From: Treponema sp.
GTDB lineage: Bacteria > Spirochaetota > Spirochaetia > Treponematales > Breznakiellaceae
Length of the DNA stretch: 9,495 bases
Assembly (NCBI GenBank): GCA_031266695.1
Contig: JAISAK010000037.1
Span: forward strand, 1 to 9,495
Reading direction: 5' to 3'
A program made the translations under genes and the position numbers. Shown here in pieces: positions 1 to 5,969 of this stretch (positions within the stretch are counted from its first letter, which is position 1; the number at the start of each line of letters is the position of its first letter). The notes under the pieces are model-generated. The model made no database searches, had not been told where the DNA came from, and was given only the letters and a program-made list of their open reading frames with translations.

Positions 1-853
1 TCATGTGATAGGCGTCGGCGCTTTCCCCGAAACCGAGGAGCTCTATCCGCGGCCCGGCCGCGCCACCTCCGTCCGCGCCGCGGCCGGCCGCGTTAGCCGC
101 ACCTCCCGGCGCATCGTTAGCCGCAGCCGCCCTGTCCGTTCCCGCGGCCGGGGCTTTACCGGCCGGCCCGTCCCCGGCGCGGCGCATAACGAAAAAGGCC
201 GCTCCTTCGCCCAGCGTAATTCCCCGGCGATTCCTGCTGAAGGGATTGCATACCGTATCGGACAGCGCTTCCAGGGCCGAAAAGCCAAGAAGCGCCGTTT
301 CCGAAGCAAGGTCGGCGCCGCCGGCGATCACCGCGTCGCAGAGGCCCGCGCCGAGGAGTTCGGCTCCCTTTACTATAGCCCCGGCGCTTGAAGCGCAGGC
401 GGTGGATACCGTCAGACAGGGCCCCCGGAGGCCGAAAAGCCCCGCGATAAAATCCGAAACAAAAGCCGCGCCCTGAAAGCGGAGCTCGTAAGCGCCGGGA
501 AAAGCTCCGGTTAAAAAATAGGCCCGGTGGGCGGGGGTGGACAACTCCGAACCGTTGTCACAGGAACCGGCGCAGACTCCCACCCGCTCCGCGCCGAAGT
601 CCGCCAGGGCCTTCTCTATCTCCGGGCGAATCTGTTCCAGGGCGGCGGCGGCGATACTGTAAAGCCGCCCCTCCCCCTGTCCGGCAGTTCCGGGGCCGGG
701 ATCTTCCACCCGGCCCACAAGAAAGCGCCGGCCTCCGGAAACGGAGACGGGGACAATTCCGCCTGTATCTCCCCGAAGCGCGGCCGCAAAGAAATCCTCC
801 CTGCCGCCGCCGGCGCAGCAAACCAGGCCCGGCGCCGAAAGAAGAATCCCCAT
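1..853 (-). CDS. apeO: Beta-ketoacyl-ACP synthase of aryl polyene pathway (3' part cut by window edge)
   Basis: Ketosynthase that would condense malonyl-ACP with the growing aryl polyene chain. Reading down from the ATG at 853-851, the frame stays open for 284 codons to the left edge. The nucleophile motif STACASS, after GPCLTV, puts the active-site Cys at residue 153. GITLGEGAAFFVM and the later GFGESADAYHM are standard KS landmarks. Both catalytic histidines would lie beyond the window. Between FVMRR and RIELLG (residues about 226-268) there is an Ala/Gly/Asp-rich insertion of roughly 40 residues where FabF-type enzymes have a short loop. The ATG overlaps the upstream lipoprotein stop as TAATG, behind a G8AG Shine-Dalgarno, so translation is coupled. 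KS type and Cys are seen directly. The assignment to apeO, rather than another KS of the pathway, rests on its position after the DUF3261 lipoprotein and is an inference. Confidence 0.88.
   Translation of the reverse strand, partial: MGILLSAPGLVCCAGGGREDFFAAALRGDTGGIVPVSVSGGRRFLVGRVEDPGPGTAGQGEGRLYSIAAAALEQIRPEIEKALADFGAERVGVCAGSCDNGSELSTPAHRAYFLTGAFPGAYELRFQGAAFVSDFIAGLFGLRGPCLTVSTACASSAGAIVKGAELLGAGLCDAVIAGGADLASETALLGFSALEALSDTVCNPFSRNRRGITLGEGAAFFVMRRAGDGPAGKAPAAGTDRAAAANDAPGGAANAAGRGADGGGAAGPRIELLGFGESADAYHM
91..124 (-). repeat. 10-bp direct repeat within the ketosynthase low-complexity insertion
   Basis: CGTTAGCCGC (plus strand) occurs at 91-100 and 115-124, 24 bp apart and therefore in the same reading frame. 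The two copies encode the AAN core in both halves of the Ala/Gly-rich insertion, suggesting growth by slippage or local duplication. Confidence 0.75.
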
Positions 854-1467
854 TAAAACTCCCCCCCCAGGGTATAGGAGTAGGAGCGCAGCAGATTTAC
901 GTAACGCACCCGGCTTCCGGTTTTTTCGATTTCAAGGATTATCTTTTTCCCCGGCGAAGAACCCGCCGCTTCGGTAACGCGGCGGATCTCAACAAAGCCT
1001 CCGGTTTCATCCTCCCTTCTTTCCAGTTCCAGGCCAAGGCCGCATTCTTCCAGGGCTTCGCGTAAAGCTTCGGCCCGGTAAAAGCAGAGCTGGAAATCCG
1101 CGGCCAGGTACTCGCCCTTGAACGCGGGAGGAAAAACCGGGGAGTAAAAGGAGACGCCTTCGTCGCTAAAGGAAAATTCACCCATGCCGGCGCCGAGGCT
1201 GTTAAACAGCGCCATGCGTATTCCCGTTTCATCGGCCGCGACCCAGGCGTCCATGACGAATTCCCGCTCCCCCCAGGAACCGCTGATTTGCTGGGGGCCG
1301 TCCAGGGACGCCTCTATTTCCGCGGCCGGAAGAAGCGTATACTTTGCCTTGTCCGTCAGGTAGACTGGCGAGAAACGGGTAATATTTGAGCTGGTAGCGC
1401 AGGAAACCAGGCACAGGAGAAAAAAGGCGCTTCCCAACAGGTTCTTTCCGGGTTTACAATTTTCCAT
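853..1467 (-). CDS. apeN: DUF3261-type outer-membrane lipoprotein of the aryl polyene cluster
   Basis: A 204-residue predicted lipoprotein. The N-terminus has Lys5 and Lys8, a hydrophobic stretch (residues 10-22) and a lipobox LVSC with the modified Cys at 23, so mature protein starts CATSS. The rest is beta-rich, with phrases (a GREFVMDAWV strand, a MALFNSLGAGMGEFSF core, a closing RYVNLLRSYSYTL) that fit the DUF3261 family found next to MMPL and LolA-like genes in APE clusters. Its role is unproven; an outer-membrane acceptor or anchor for exported polyene lipid is a reasonable guess. The start ATG is only 2 bp from the start of the divergent PPTase, and there is no Shine-Dalgarno. It is 637 bp from the end of the exporter gene, so it probably needs its own promoter (candidate at 1490-1518). 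Its stop overlaps the ketosynthase start by one base. The letter apeN is from memory of APE nomenclature and less certain than the family. Confidence 0.8.
   Translation of the reverse strand: MENCKPGKNLLGSAFFLLCLVSCATSSNITRFSPVYLTDKAKYTLLPAAEIEASLDGPQQISGSWGEREFVMDAWVAADETGIRMALFNSLGAGMGEFSFSDEGVSFYSPVFPPAFKGEYLAADFQLCFYRAEALREALEECGLGLELERREDETGGFVEIRRVTEAAGSSPGKKIILEIEKTGSRVRYVNLLRSYSYTLGGEF
861..868. repeat. Eight-base C/G homopolymer at the apeN-apeO junction
   Basis: A run of eight C on the plus strand reads as G8 on the coding strand. It encodes the two glycines near the lipoprotein C-terminus (LGGEF) and also forms the purine-rich Shine-Dalgarno of the ketosynthase, which starts five bases after the final GAG. 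Confidence 0.85.
1431..1460 (+). promoter_or_regulatory. Candidate sigma-70-like promoter for the PPTase gene
   Basis: TTCCCA (1431-1436), an 18-bp spacer and TACAAT (1455-1460) resemble -35 and -10 boxes on the plus strand. They lie inside the 5' end of the divergent lipoprotein gene. A start of transcription about 7 bases after the -10 would fall almost on the ATG at 1470, so the message would be leaderless or nearly so. That agrees with the lack of a Shine-Dalgarno before either 1470 or the second in-frame ATG at 1482. The -35 match is weak. Confidence 0.35.
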
Positions 1468-1469
1468 AT

Positions 1470-2267
1470 ATGCAACAAATAATGGATTTATTTTATATAG
1501 GATTGTCCCGTCTGTCTACTCCGGGTAAAACGCCGGGGGAAAAAAGGGAAGCCCTCAGTTCCGAGGCCCGCCGTATCCTCGGCGTCCTTGATCGGGACAG
1601 CCCCATAGCCGTCGAAGCCGGGGGAAGGCCCTATTTTGCGGATTTTCACGCGGACTTCAATATTTCCCATTCCCGCGATATGGCGGCCCTCGCTTTTTCA
1701 GCGGCGCAGTCTTCCCCGCGGGAACAGCGCCTTTTCCGGGTAGGCTGCGATGTCCAGTACATGAACCCCGGCAAAAACCACCGGACGATTGCGGAACGCT
1801 TCTTTTCCCGGGCCGAAAGGGACTATATCGCCGCCGGCAGGGACGAAGGGAACCGCCGTTTTTACATGATCTGGACCCTGAAAGAATGCTGGCTTAAACT
1901 TAGGGGGCTTTCTGTGTTTGACATGGGAAAGGCGCCGGTTTTTTACGTGGGATCGGCCCCGCGGAGACCCAGGCCGGGCCCGCGCGCCCGGACGGCTTTC
2001 GGCCGCCAGGGCGGGGCCGGAGTTTCGCCGTCCGCGGACTTCTACCTCTACGAACTGGAAGGAGCCGGGGAACGCTATATGCTTGCGGCGGCCCGCGAAA
2101 GGAGCTACGCCCCGTCCCCGTTCCCTTCCGCCGCCTCCGCCCCCCGGGGAGAATCCGCCGCGGCGCCGGTTCTGCGCTGGTTCTCGGAAACGACGCTTCG
2201 GGTCAGCAGTATCGACGAAATATACGCCGAGGTAAGCCCCGAAAAAACAACTATGCCGAAAAGCTGA
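1470..2267 (+). CDS. 4'-phosphopantetheinyl transferase (Sfp/Gsp type), inverted within the APE cluster
   Basis: Transfers 4'-phosphopantetheine from CoA to a Ser of acyl carrier proteins, here presumably the pathway ACPs outside the window. The 265-residue product has the family signatures in order: NISHS (64-68), GCDVQ (92-96, the GxD Mg-binding motif with Gln where Sfp-type enzymes often have Glu), RFFSRAERDYI (110-120) and WTLKECWLK (135-143, the WxxKE motif). FYLYELEG and ERYMLAAA close the fold by about 207. Two Pro/Arg/Ala-rich stretches (163-185 and 213-232) look like loops or expansions. It is the only plus-strand gene. Its ATG is 2 bp from the divergent lipoprotein ATG, and codons 212-265 lie antisense to the last membrane helix and tail of the exporter gene. 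ATG 1470 was taken as the first Met; the ATG at 1482 is an alternative, and neither has a Shine-Dalgarno. Confidence 0.88.
   Translation: MQQIMDLFYIGLSRLSTPGKTPGEKREALSSEARRILGVLDRDSPIAVEAGGRPYFADFHADFNISHSRDMAALAFSAAQSSPREQRLFRVGCDVQYMNPGKNHRTIAERFFSRAERDYIAAGRDEGNRRFYMIWTLKECWLKLRGLSVFDMGKAPVFYVGSAPRRPRPGPRARTAFGRQGGAGVSPSADFYLYELEGAGERYMLAAARERSYAPSPFPSAASAPRGESAAAPVLRWFSETTLRVSSIDEIYAEVSPEKTTMPKS
1490..1518 (-). promoter_or_regulatory. Candidate sigma-70-like promoter for the lipoprotein-ketosynthase unit
   Basis: On the minus strand TAGACA (1518-1513) and TAAAAT (1495-1490) are separated by exactly 17 bp; each differs from TTGACA/TATAAT at one position. The predicted transcription start is about 15-17 bases before the lipoprotein ATG at 1467. 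The site lies within the first codons of the PPTase gene and in the most AT-rich patch of this half of the window. The spacing and matches are seen; function is inferred. Confidence 0.5.
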
Positions 2268-4660
2268 ACAGGAACAAAGCTGCTCAGGGCAAGGGCGCCG
2301 AAGGAAAGCGCGGTAGTGGCAAAGGAGAGAAAAATGGCCAGCGCCGTCAACGACTGTTCCCTGCCGCCGGTTCTTTTTTCGCTTTCCGTGATGTAAAAAA
2401 TGTAATCCAGCCCCAGGCCGAATACCAGAATAAGGCCCGTTACGGGAAAAAAGTTCAGGGGGATGTTGAGGCAGGCAAGAACCGCAAGGGACACAAGAAC
2501 AAGAAAAAACGGAATAGCGCAGATCCGCAGGGTTTTTTTCCAGGAGTAGGAAAGGCGTACTATTACGGCTATCGCGCACCAGGCCGCGAAAAGGAGCGTG
2601 AGCATTATCCCGGTAAGACGGTCAAGCTCCGCGCCGATATCCTTTACCTTGTTTACAAAAAAAACGTTTTCCCCGTTATCCGCTATCCGCCTGAAAACCA
2701 CCTCGTCCTTTGCGTGGAGGGGAAGCACGCAGGAATAGAAAGCCCCGGCGCCCGAAACGCCGGAAGCCGCGCGCCCGGTTCCTCCCGCCCGGCCTATCCG
2801 GAGATTCGAAACAAGATCCCTTATGTTTGCGGGCAGCTCATCGTCGATACGGACAAACCGGGCGGCGCTTTTTTCAAAATCTTCCCTGAACCGTTCCGCC
2901 GCGCCGGGCGGAAAGCCGAGGTTCCGGTATTGCTCTTCCGCAAGGGAAAGCAGATTCCGCGCGGCAAGAATATTTTCCCGCTGGGTTTTTTCCGAGGGAA
3001 CAAAAAGGGAAAGGGCCGCGTAGGAACCGAGATTACCCTCCCTTATTTCGGCGTCAAGCGCCGTCCTGAGCCGTTCCTCGTTTTGAAGAAGCTCCTCGGC
3101 GTCCGCTCCCTTTACAAGAAAGTACCAGCCGGCGGAACCGAGATTAATCACCCTGCCGCTGATTCTTTCGGATTCCAGAAGCGCGCCCTGCATGGTATAA
3201 AGCGAGGCGATATTGTTTTCTATCTTTACCCTGCCGCGGTTCACAAAAAGGAGGAACAGGGCTCCCAGTACCGCCAGGGCAAAGATCGGGAATTTCGCGG
3301 CGCCGGGTATCCGCAGCGGGAACAGGGCGGAAAAAAATTGTCCCCCGGGCCCGAAAACGCGCCGCGCCGCGCCCCCGGTTTCCGGGGATTTTTTTCGCAG
3401 CAGGGGGAAGATACAGTTCACCGAAAGGAAAGAGCTGAACAGGCCCATCAGTAAAAAAACCGCGAACTGCCTGAGTATGGAAAAGGGGGCAAAGAGCAGA
3501 ACAAAAAAACAGACGGCCGACGATACGAAGCTCAGGAAGATTCCCCTGAAAATATGGGAGCGGATTTCCGCGCCGGTTTTCAAAAGGGGATTGAGTTTCC
3601 ACTGGATAAAATAATGTATCGTGTAATCAACGCAGGTGCCGATAAGGGTAGTGCCGAATACAAAGGTCAGCACGTGAACTTCCCGGAAAAAAAGCAGCGT
3701 CGAGGCGAGGGCCAGGAGTATCGACATCAGCACGGCGGCCACGGCGCAGACAAGGGGCAGCAGGGAACGGAAGATCAGCAGAAAAAGCGCGGCGATAATG
3801 GCAAGGGTAACGGTGGAAATAAGCGATATTTCCCGCTGGGCGCCGGAGGAGCTTTCGTAACTGTGAAAGGGCACTCCCGAATAATAGAAACCCAGGCCGC
3901 CGTCTTCGCCGGAGCTTTCCGCTTCTCTAACAACATCGCCGCAGGCGGCGTAGATGGTCAGCGCCGCGCTGTCCCTGTTGGTCAGGGCTACCCCCGCCCC
4001 GGCAAGGGTTCCCCTCAGCATCACGTACCAGCGGCCGCCGGATTCCGCGGCCAGCACCTCGTCTTTCAGGCTCATGCTGCCGGAGGAAGCAAGGGAGGAC
4101 CCCAAGAGGCCGGCTGTTTCCCTTTCGGTCAGAAAGAAGGGATCCTCTTCAAGATAATCAAGGGGGCTTATGCTGAAGGATCCGTAGGCCATCGCGAGGG
4201 CGTCCTCCGCAATCTCTCCGGCCTTTCCATCTTCAAGGAGACGGCGGGTTCCGGCGTCGAGTAGCGCATAACGGTACTTGTAAAAAAAACGGAAAAAATC
4301 TTCCGCCGCCAGGGGGTCGATGCGGAAGCTGAGGGATTCAAAGACGCCGCTTCCGGCAAGTTTTTGGTAAAGCGCCTCGGCCCCTTGTTTTGCGGCGGCG
4401 AAATCCGCGGCGCCCGAAAGGATGGTCACCTGCCGGGAAGTTTTTTCGCCCAGGATTCTGTCCGCGGCGGCCGCTTCCCGAAGGCCCTGCGAAGCGGGGA
4501 GTATGTCGAGGAGGCTCGTGTTTATCCGCGGGGGCCCCATAAGGGGCACCGAAAGGAAAAGCCCGAGGAAAACGGCGCCGTGGACGGCAAGCCAGACCGC
4601 CGGCAGCCACCGTTCCGCGGAGCCCGCGCTAGTCAAGGGAAAACAGGGCCTTTTCTTCAT
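2105..4660 (-). CDS. apeM: MMPL/RND-family exporter of aryl polyene lipid
   Basis: Inner-membrane, proton-driven exporter expected to move the finished polyene lipid towards the outer membrane. The 851-residue protein has the two-fold RND layout: helix 1 (about 19-40), a periplasmic domain (41-277), five helices (about 278-421), then helix 7 (456-473), a second periplasmic domain (474-683) and five more helices (684-820). The fourth helix of each half carries the Asp-Tyr pair of the MMPL proton relay: GTCVDYTIHY (Asp345) and GLGLDYIFY (Asp752). A Gly/Ala-rich stretch at 621-640 and a polar low-complexity tail after 824 are odd. An in-frame TAA just upstream of the ATG fixes the earliest start. 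The 5' end overlaps the LolA-like gene by 32 bp and has no Shine-Dalgarno, suggesting coupling. The 3' end overlaps the convergent PPTase gene by 163 bp. The family is certain; the substrate is inferred from the cluster. Confidence 0.92.
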   Translation of the reverse strand: MKKRPCFPLTSAGSAERWLPAVWLAVHGAVFLGLFLSVPLMGPPRINTSLLDILPASQGLREAAAADRILGEKTSRQVTILSGAADFAAAKQGAEALYQKLAGSGVFESLSFRIDPLAAEDFFRFFYKYRYALLDAGTRRLLEDGKAGEIAEDALAMAYGSFSISPLDYLEEDPFFLTERETAGLLGSSLASSGSMSLKDEVLAAESGGRWYVMLRGTLAGAGVALTNRDSAALTIYAACGDVVREAESSGEDGGLGFYYSGVPFHSYESSSGAQREISLISTVTLAIIAALFLLIFRSLLPLVCAVAAVLMSILLALASTLLFFREVHVLTFVFGTTLIGTCVDYTIHYFIQWKLNPLLKTGAEIRSHIFRGIFLSFVSSAVCFFVLLFAPFSILRQFAVFLLMGLFSSFLSVNCIFPLLRKKSPETGGAARRVFGPGGQFFSALFPLRIPGAAKFPIFALAVLGALFLLFVNRGRVKIENNIASLYTMQGALLESERISGRVINLGSAGWYFLVKGADAEELLQNEERLRTALDAEIREGNLGSYAALSLFVPSEKTQRENILAARNLLSLAEEQYRNLGFPPGAAERFREDFEKSAARFVRIDDELPANIRDLVSNLRIGRAGGTGRAASGVSGAGAFYSCVLPLHAKDEVVFRRIADNGENVFFVNKVKDIGAELDRLTGIMLTLLFAAWCAIAVIVRLSYSWKKTLRICAIPFFLVLVSLAVLACLNIPLNFFPVTGLILVFGLGLDYIFYITESEKRTGGREQSLTALAIFLSFATTALSFGALALSSFVPVQLFGIVVFSGLTSAYISSILLTRSVVSENQRRTGAAADSPRGAEAAEGNGDGA

Positions 4661-5291
4661 TGCTTAAACCCGCGGGAAAGTTGTGGCCGCTCAGAACATA
4701 GCGGATGATGTCTCCGCTCCGCTCGTGGAGCGTGATGGAACGGATCAGCGCGGAACCGGCGGCGGCGTCGCCCTCAAGGATGATCCGCTCGGCAAAGAGG
4801 GCTATTGCCTTTTCCCGGGGAACGAGTCCCAGAGTCCAGGCCCCTCCGCCGTTCAGAAAATAATTCTCAAAATTCTCCCTGAGGCTTTGCGCGTCTCCGG
4901 TAAAAACGGCGCTGATGGTCGCGGCCAGGCTGGTGAAGGTTTCGTTTCCCCCGGCGTCGAGCCTTGACCGGGTTCCCCTCGGCGTGGACTGGATGATAAA
5001 ATCCCTGCCCACCGCCGTCACCGAGGGAAAGGGCGAAAGGGTGTCCCAGACCATGCCCAGGTCCGCGGCGATGATAAAATTCCCCCTGGAAACAAGGGAC
5101 CGGCCAAGCCGCTTTAGGATCTTTGTCTGCTCAAAGACACCCTTGACCACGGGGCGGCGGGCAAGATCCGCGCACACCGCGCTGTATTGGGGCAGGCTTT
5201 CCGCGTCAAGGGGGCGGCTCCACACATCCTGGGCGTAAAGGGAGGAAAGAAGCGGGAACAGCAGGGCAAGGGCGGCAAAGCTTTTTTTCAC
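4629..5291 (-). CDS. apeL: LolA-like periplasmic outer-membrane carrier protein
   Basis: A periplasmic carrier with the LolA fold, which in APE clusters accompanies the MMPL exporter and is thought to ferry the product or stabilise its transfer across the periplasm. With a GTG start at 5291 the product has 220 residues and begins with a textbook signal peptide: two Lys, a hydrophobic run and a likely cleavage after LYA (residue 20). The core has LolA landmarks: VKGVFEQTKILKRL, SRGNFII, GMVWDTLSPFPS. The upstream ATG at 5345 would place the signal sequence 18 residues in and overlap the thioesterase by 58 bp. The GTG instead makes a 4-bp GTGA overlap with the thioesterase stop and sits 4 bases after GGAGG, so I prefer it. 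The stop TAG lies 29 bases inside the exporter gene. Confidence 0.87.
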   Translation of the reverse strand: MKKSFAALALLFPLLSSLYAQDVWSRPLDAESLPQYSAVCADLARRPVVKGVFEQTKILKRLGRSLVSRGNFIIAADLGMVWDTLSPFPSVTAVGRDFIIQSTPRGTRSRLDAGGNETFTSLAATISAVFTGDAQSLRENFENYFLNGGGAWTLGLVPREKAIALFAERIILEGDAAAGSALIRSITLHERSGDIIRYVLSGHNFPAGLSNEEKALFSLD

Positions 5292-5719
5292 GCCCCCTCC
5301 CCGCCCGGCAGGGCCCGCACCTTGTCGCGGAGAATCACGGGACACACAAAACGGGATTCCCCGGAAGCTATCTCGACAGCCATCTGGGTACTCTCGCCCT
5401 TTGTGCAGAGCCGGCCGGTTTTCGCGTTGTAAAGCTCGTATTTTATTTTCAGGCAGTTCTCGTACTCTACGAGGATTGCCTTTGCCCGTACCCTGTCCTG
5501 AAAGGTAAGGGGGCTGATGTACTTTGCCGAAACCGCCGTTACGGGAAAGGCCCAGCCGGATTCCCTCATCTCAAGATAACCGTAACCTATTTTGCCGAGC
5601 AGGACGCAGCGGGCCTTTTCAAAATATTTAATGTAGTTTCCGTGCCAGACTACCTGCATGGAATCAACATCGTAAAACTCTACGGTAAACTCTATTTCAG
5701 CGCTTATACTCTCTTCCAC
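5288..5719 (-). CDS. apeK: 4-hydroxybenzoyl-CoA thioesterase-like hotdog thioesterase
   Basis: A 143-residue single hotdog domain of the 4HBT family, hydrolysing acyl-CoA or acyl-ACP thioesters. In the APE pathway it may release or proofread polyene or starter intermediates (inference). The signature EFYDVDSMQVVWHGNYIKYF starts at residue 14. By alignment with the Pseudomonas enzyme, Asp19 (in DVDSMQVVW) corresponds to the catalytic Asp of DPAGIVW. The start is GTG, four bases after a perfect AGGAGG; this is the strongest ribosome site in the window, as suits a gene preceded by about 250 bp of non-coding repeats rather than by an overlapping gene. Its TGA overlaps the next gene's GTG. Confidence 0.9.
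   Translation of the reverse strand: MEESISAEIEFTVEFYDVDSMQVVWHGNYIKYFEKARCVLLGKIGYGYLEMRESGWAFPVTAVSAKYISPLTFQDRVRAKAILVEYENCLKIKYELYNAKTGRLCTKGESTQMAVEIASGESRFVCPVILRDKVRALPGGEGA
5296..5302 (-). promoter_or_regulatory. Ribosome binding site deciding the LolA-like start
   Basis: The coding strand reads GGGGAGGGGGC immediately before GTG at 5291-5289, giving GGAGG with a 4-base spacer. It supports the GTG start over the ATG at 5345. Confidence 0.6.
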
Positions 5720-5723
5720 GCTT

Positions 5724-5729
5724 CCTCCT
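5724..5729 (-). promoter_or_regulatory. Strong Shine-Dalgarno of the thioesterase gene
   Basis: Perfect AGGAGG on the minus strand followed by AAGC and GTG (5719-5717). It decides the GTG start and restores translation after the long untranslated repeat array. Confidence 0.8.
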
Positions 5730-5817
5730 CATCTTCGGTACTGTGGCCTTTTCCGGGCGCCGCCGCGCTGCTCAGCCTGAAGGCTTCGCGCCTTTATTCG
5801 GTACTGCAGCCGTTATT

Positions 5818-5832
5818 CAGCGCCGGGCGCTG
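5818..5832. repeat. Hairpin in repeat array (stem CAGCGC)
   Basis: CAGCGC (5818-5823) pairs with GCGCTG (5827-5832) around a 3-base loop. Confidence 0.6.
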
Positions 5833-5850
5833 TCGCCTTTATTGGGTAAA

Positions 5851-5867
5851 CAGCCCTTAACGGGCTG
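5851..5867. repeat. Hairpin followed by T-rich block in repeat array, copy 1
   Basis: CAGCCC (5851-5856) pairs with GGGCTG (5862-5867) around TTAAC. On the plus strand it is followed by CTTTTATT, so it resembles a weak terminator for plus-strand (antisense) transcription. The equivalent position in the second repeat copy has a hairpin with a different stem sequence. Confidence 0.65.
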
Positions 5868-5893
5868 CTTTTATTCCGCCCCGCGGCGCGCTA

Positions 5894-5911
5894 CCGCAGC
5901 TAAAGCTGCGG
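5894..5911. repeat. Hairpin in repeat array (stem CCGCAGC)
   Basis: CCGCAGC (5894-5900) pairs perfectly with GCTGCGG (5905-5911) around TAAA: a 7-bp GC-rich stem at the boundary between the two long repeat copies. Confidence 0.7.
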
Positions 5912-5969
5912 CGCCTTTGTTCGATACTGTGGCCTTTACCGGGCGCCGGGCGCGGGCGCCTTCATTGAA

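Noticed and set aside
853..1232. Second minus-strand frame within the lipoprotein gene (97 codons)
   Set aside because: No signal peptide or motif; the overlapping 204-residue frame has a clear lipobox and spans the locus with coupling to the ketosynthase.
1698..2579. Long minus-strand ORF of 293 codons across the PPTase gene and the exporter 3' end
   Set aside because: Its translation is rich in Arg/Pro/Ser with no family pattern, while the plus strand carries intact PPTase motifs and another minus frame carries the exporter helices. It is a shadow of GC-rich coding DNA.
2714..3454. Plus-strand ORF of 246 codons opposite the exporter gene
   Set aside because: Basic, low-complexity product with no recognisable motif, fully antisense to the well-supported second periplasmic domain of the exporter.
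3554..4264. Plus-strand ORF of 236 codons opposite the exporter gene
   Set aside because: Gly/Lys/Gln-rich shadow of the first half of the exporter; no start signals or family features.
5292..5345. Upstream ATG (5345) as start of the LolA-like protein
   Set aside because: It would bury the signal peptide behind 18 Gly/Arg-rich residues and overlap the thioesterase by 58 bp; the GTG at 5291 has a GGAGG site and a 4-bp coupled overlap.
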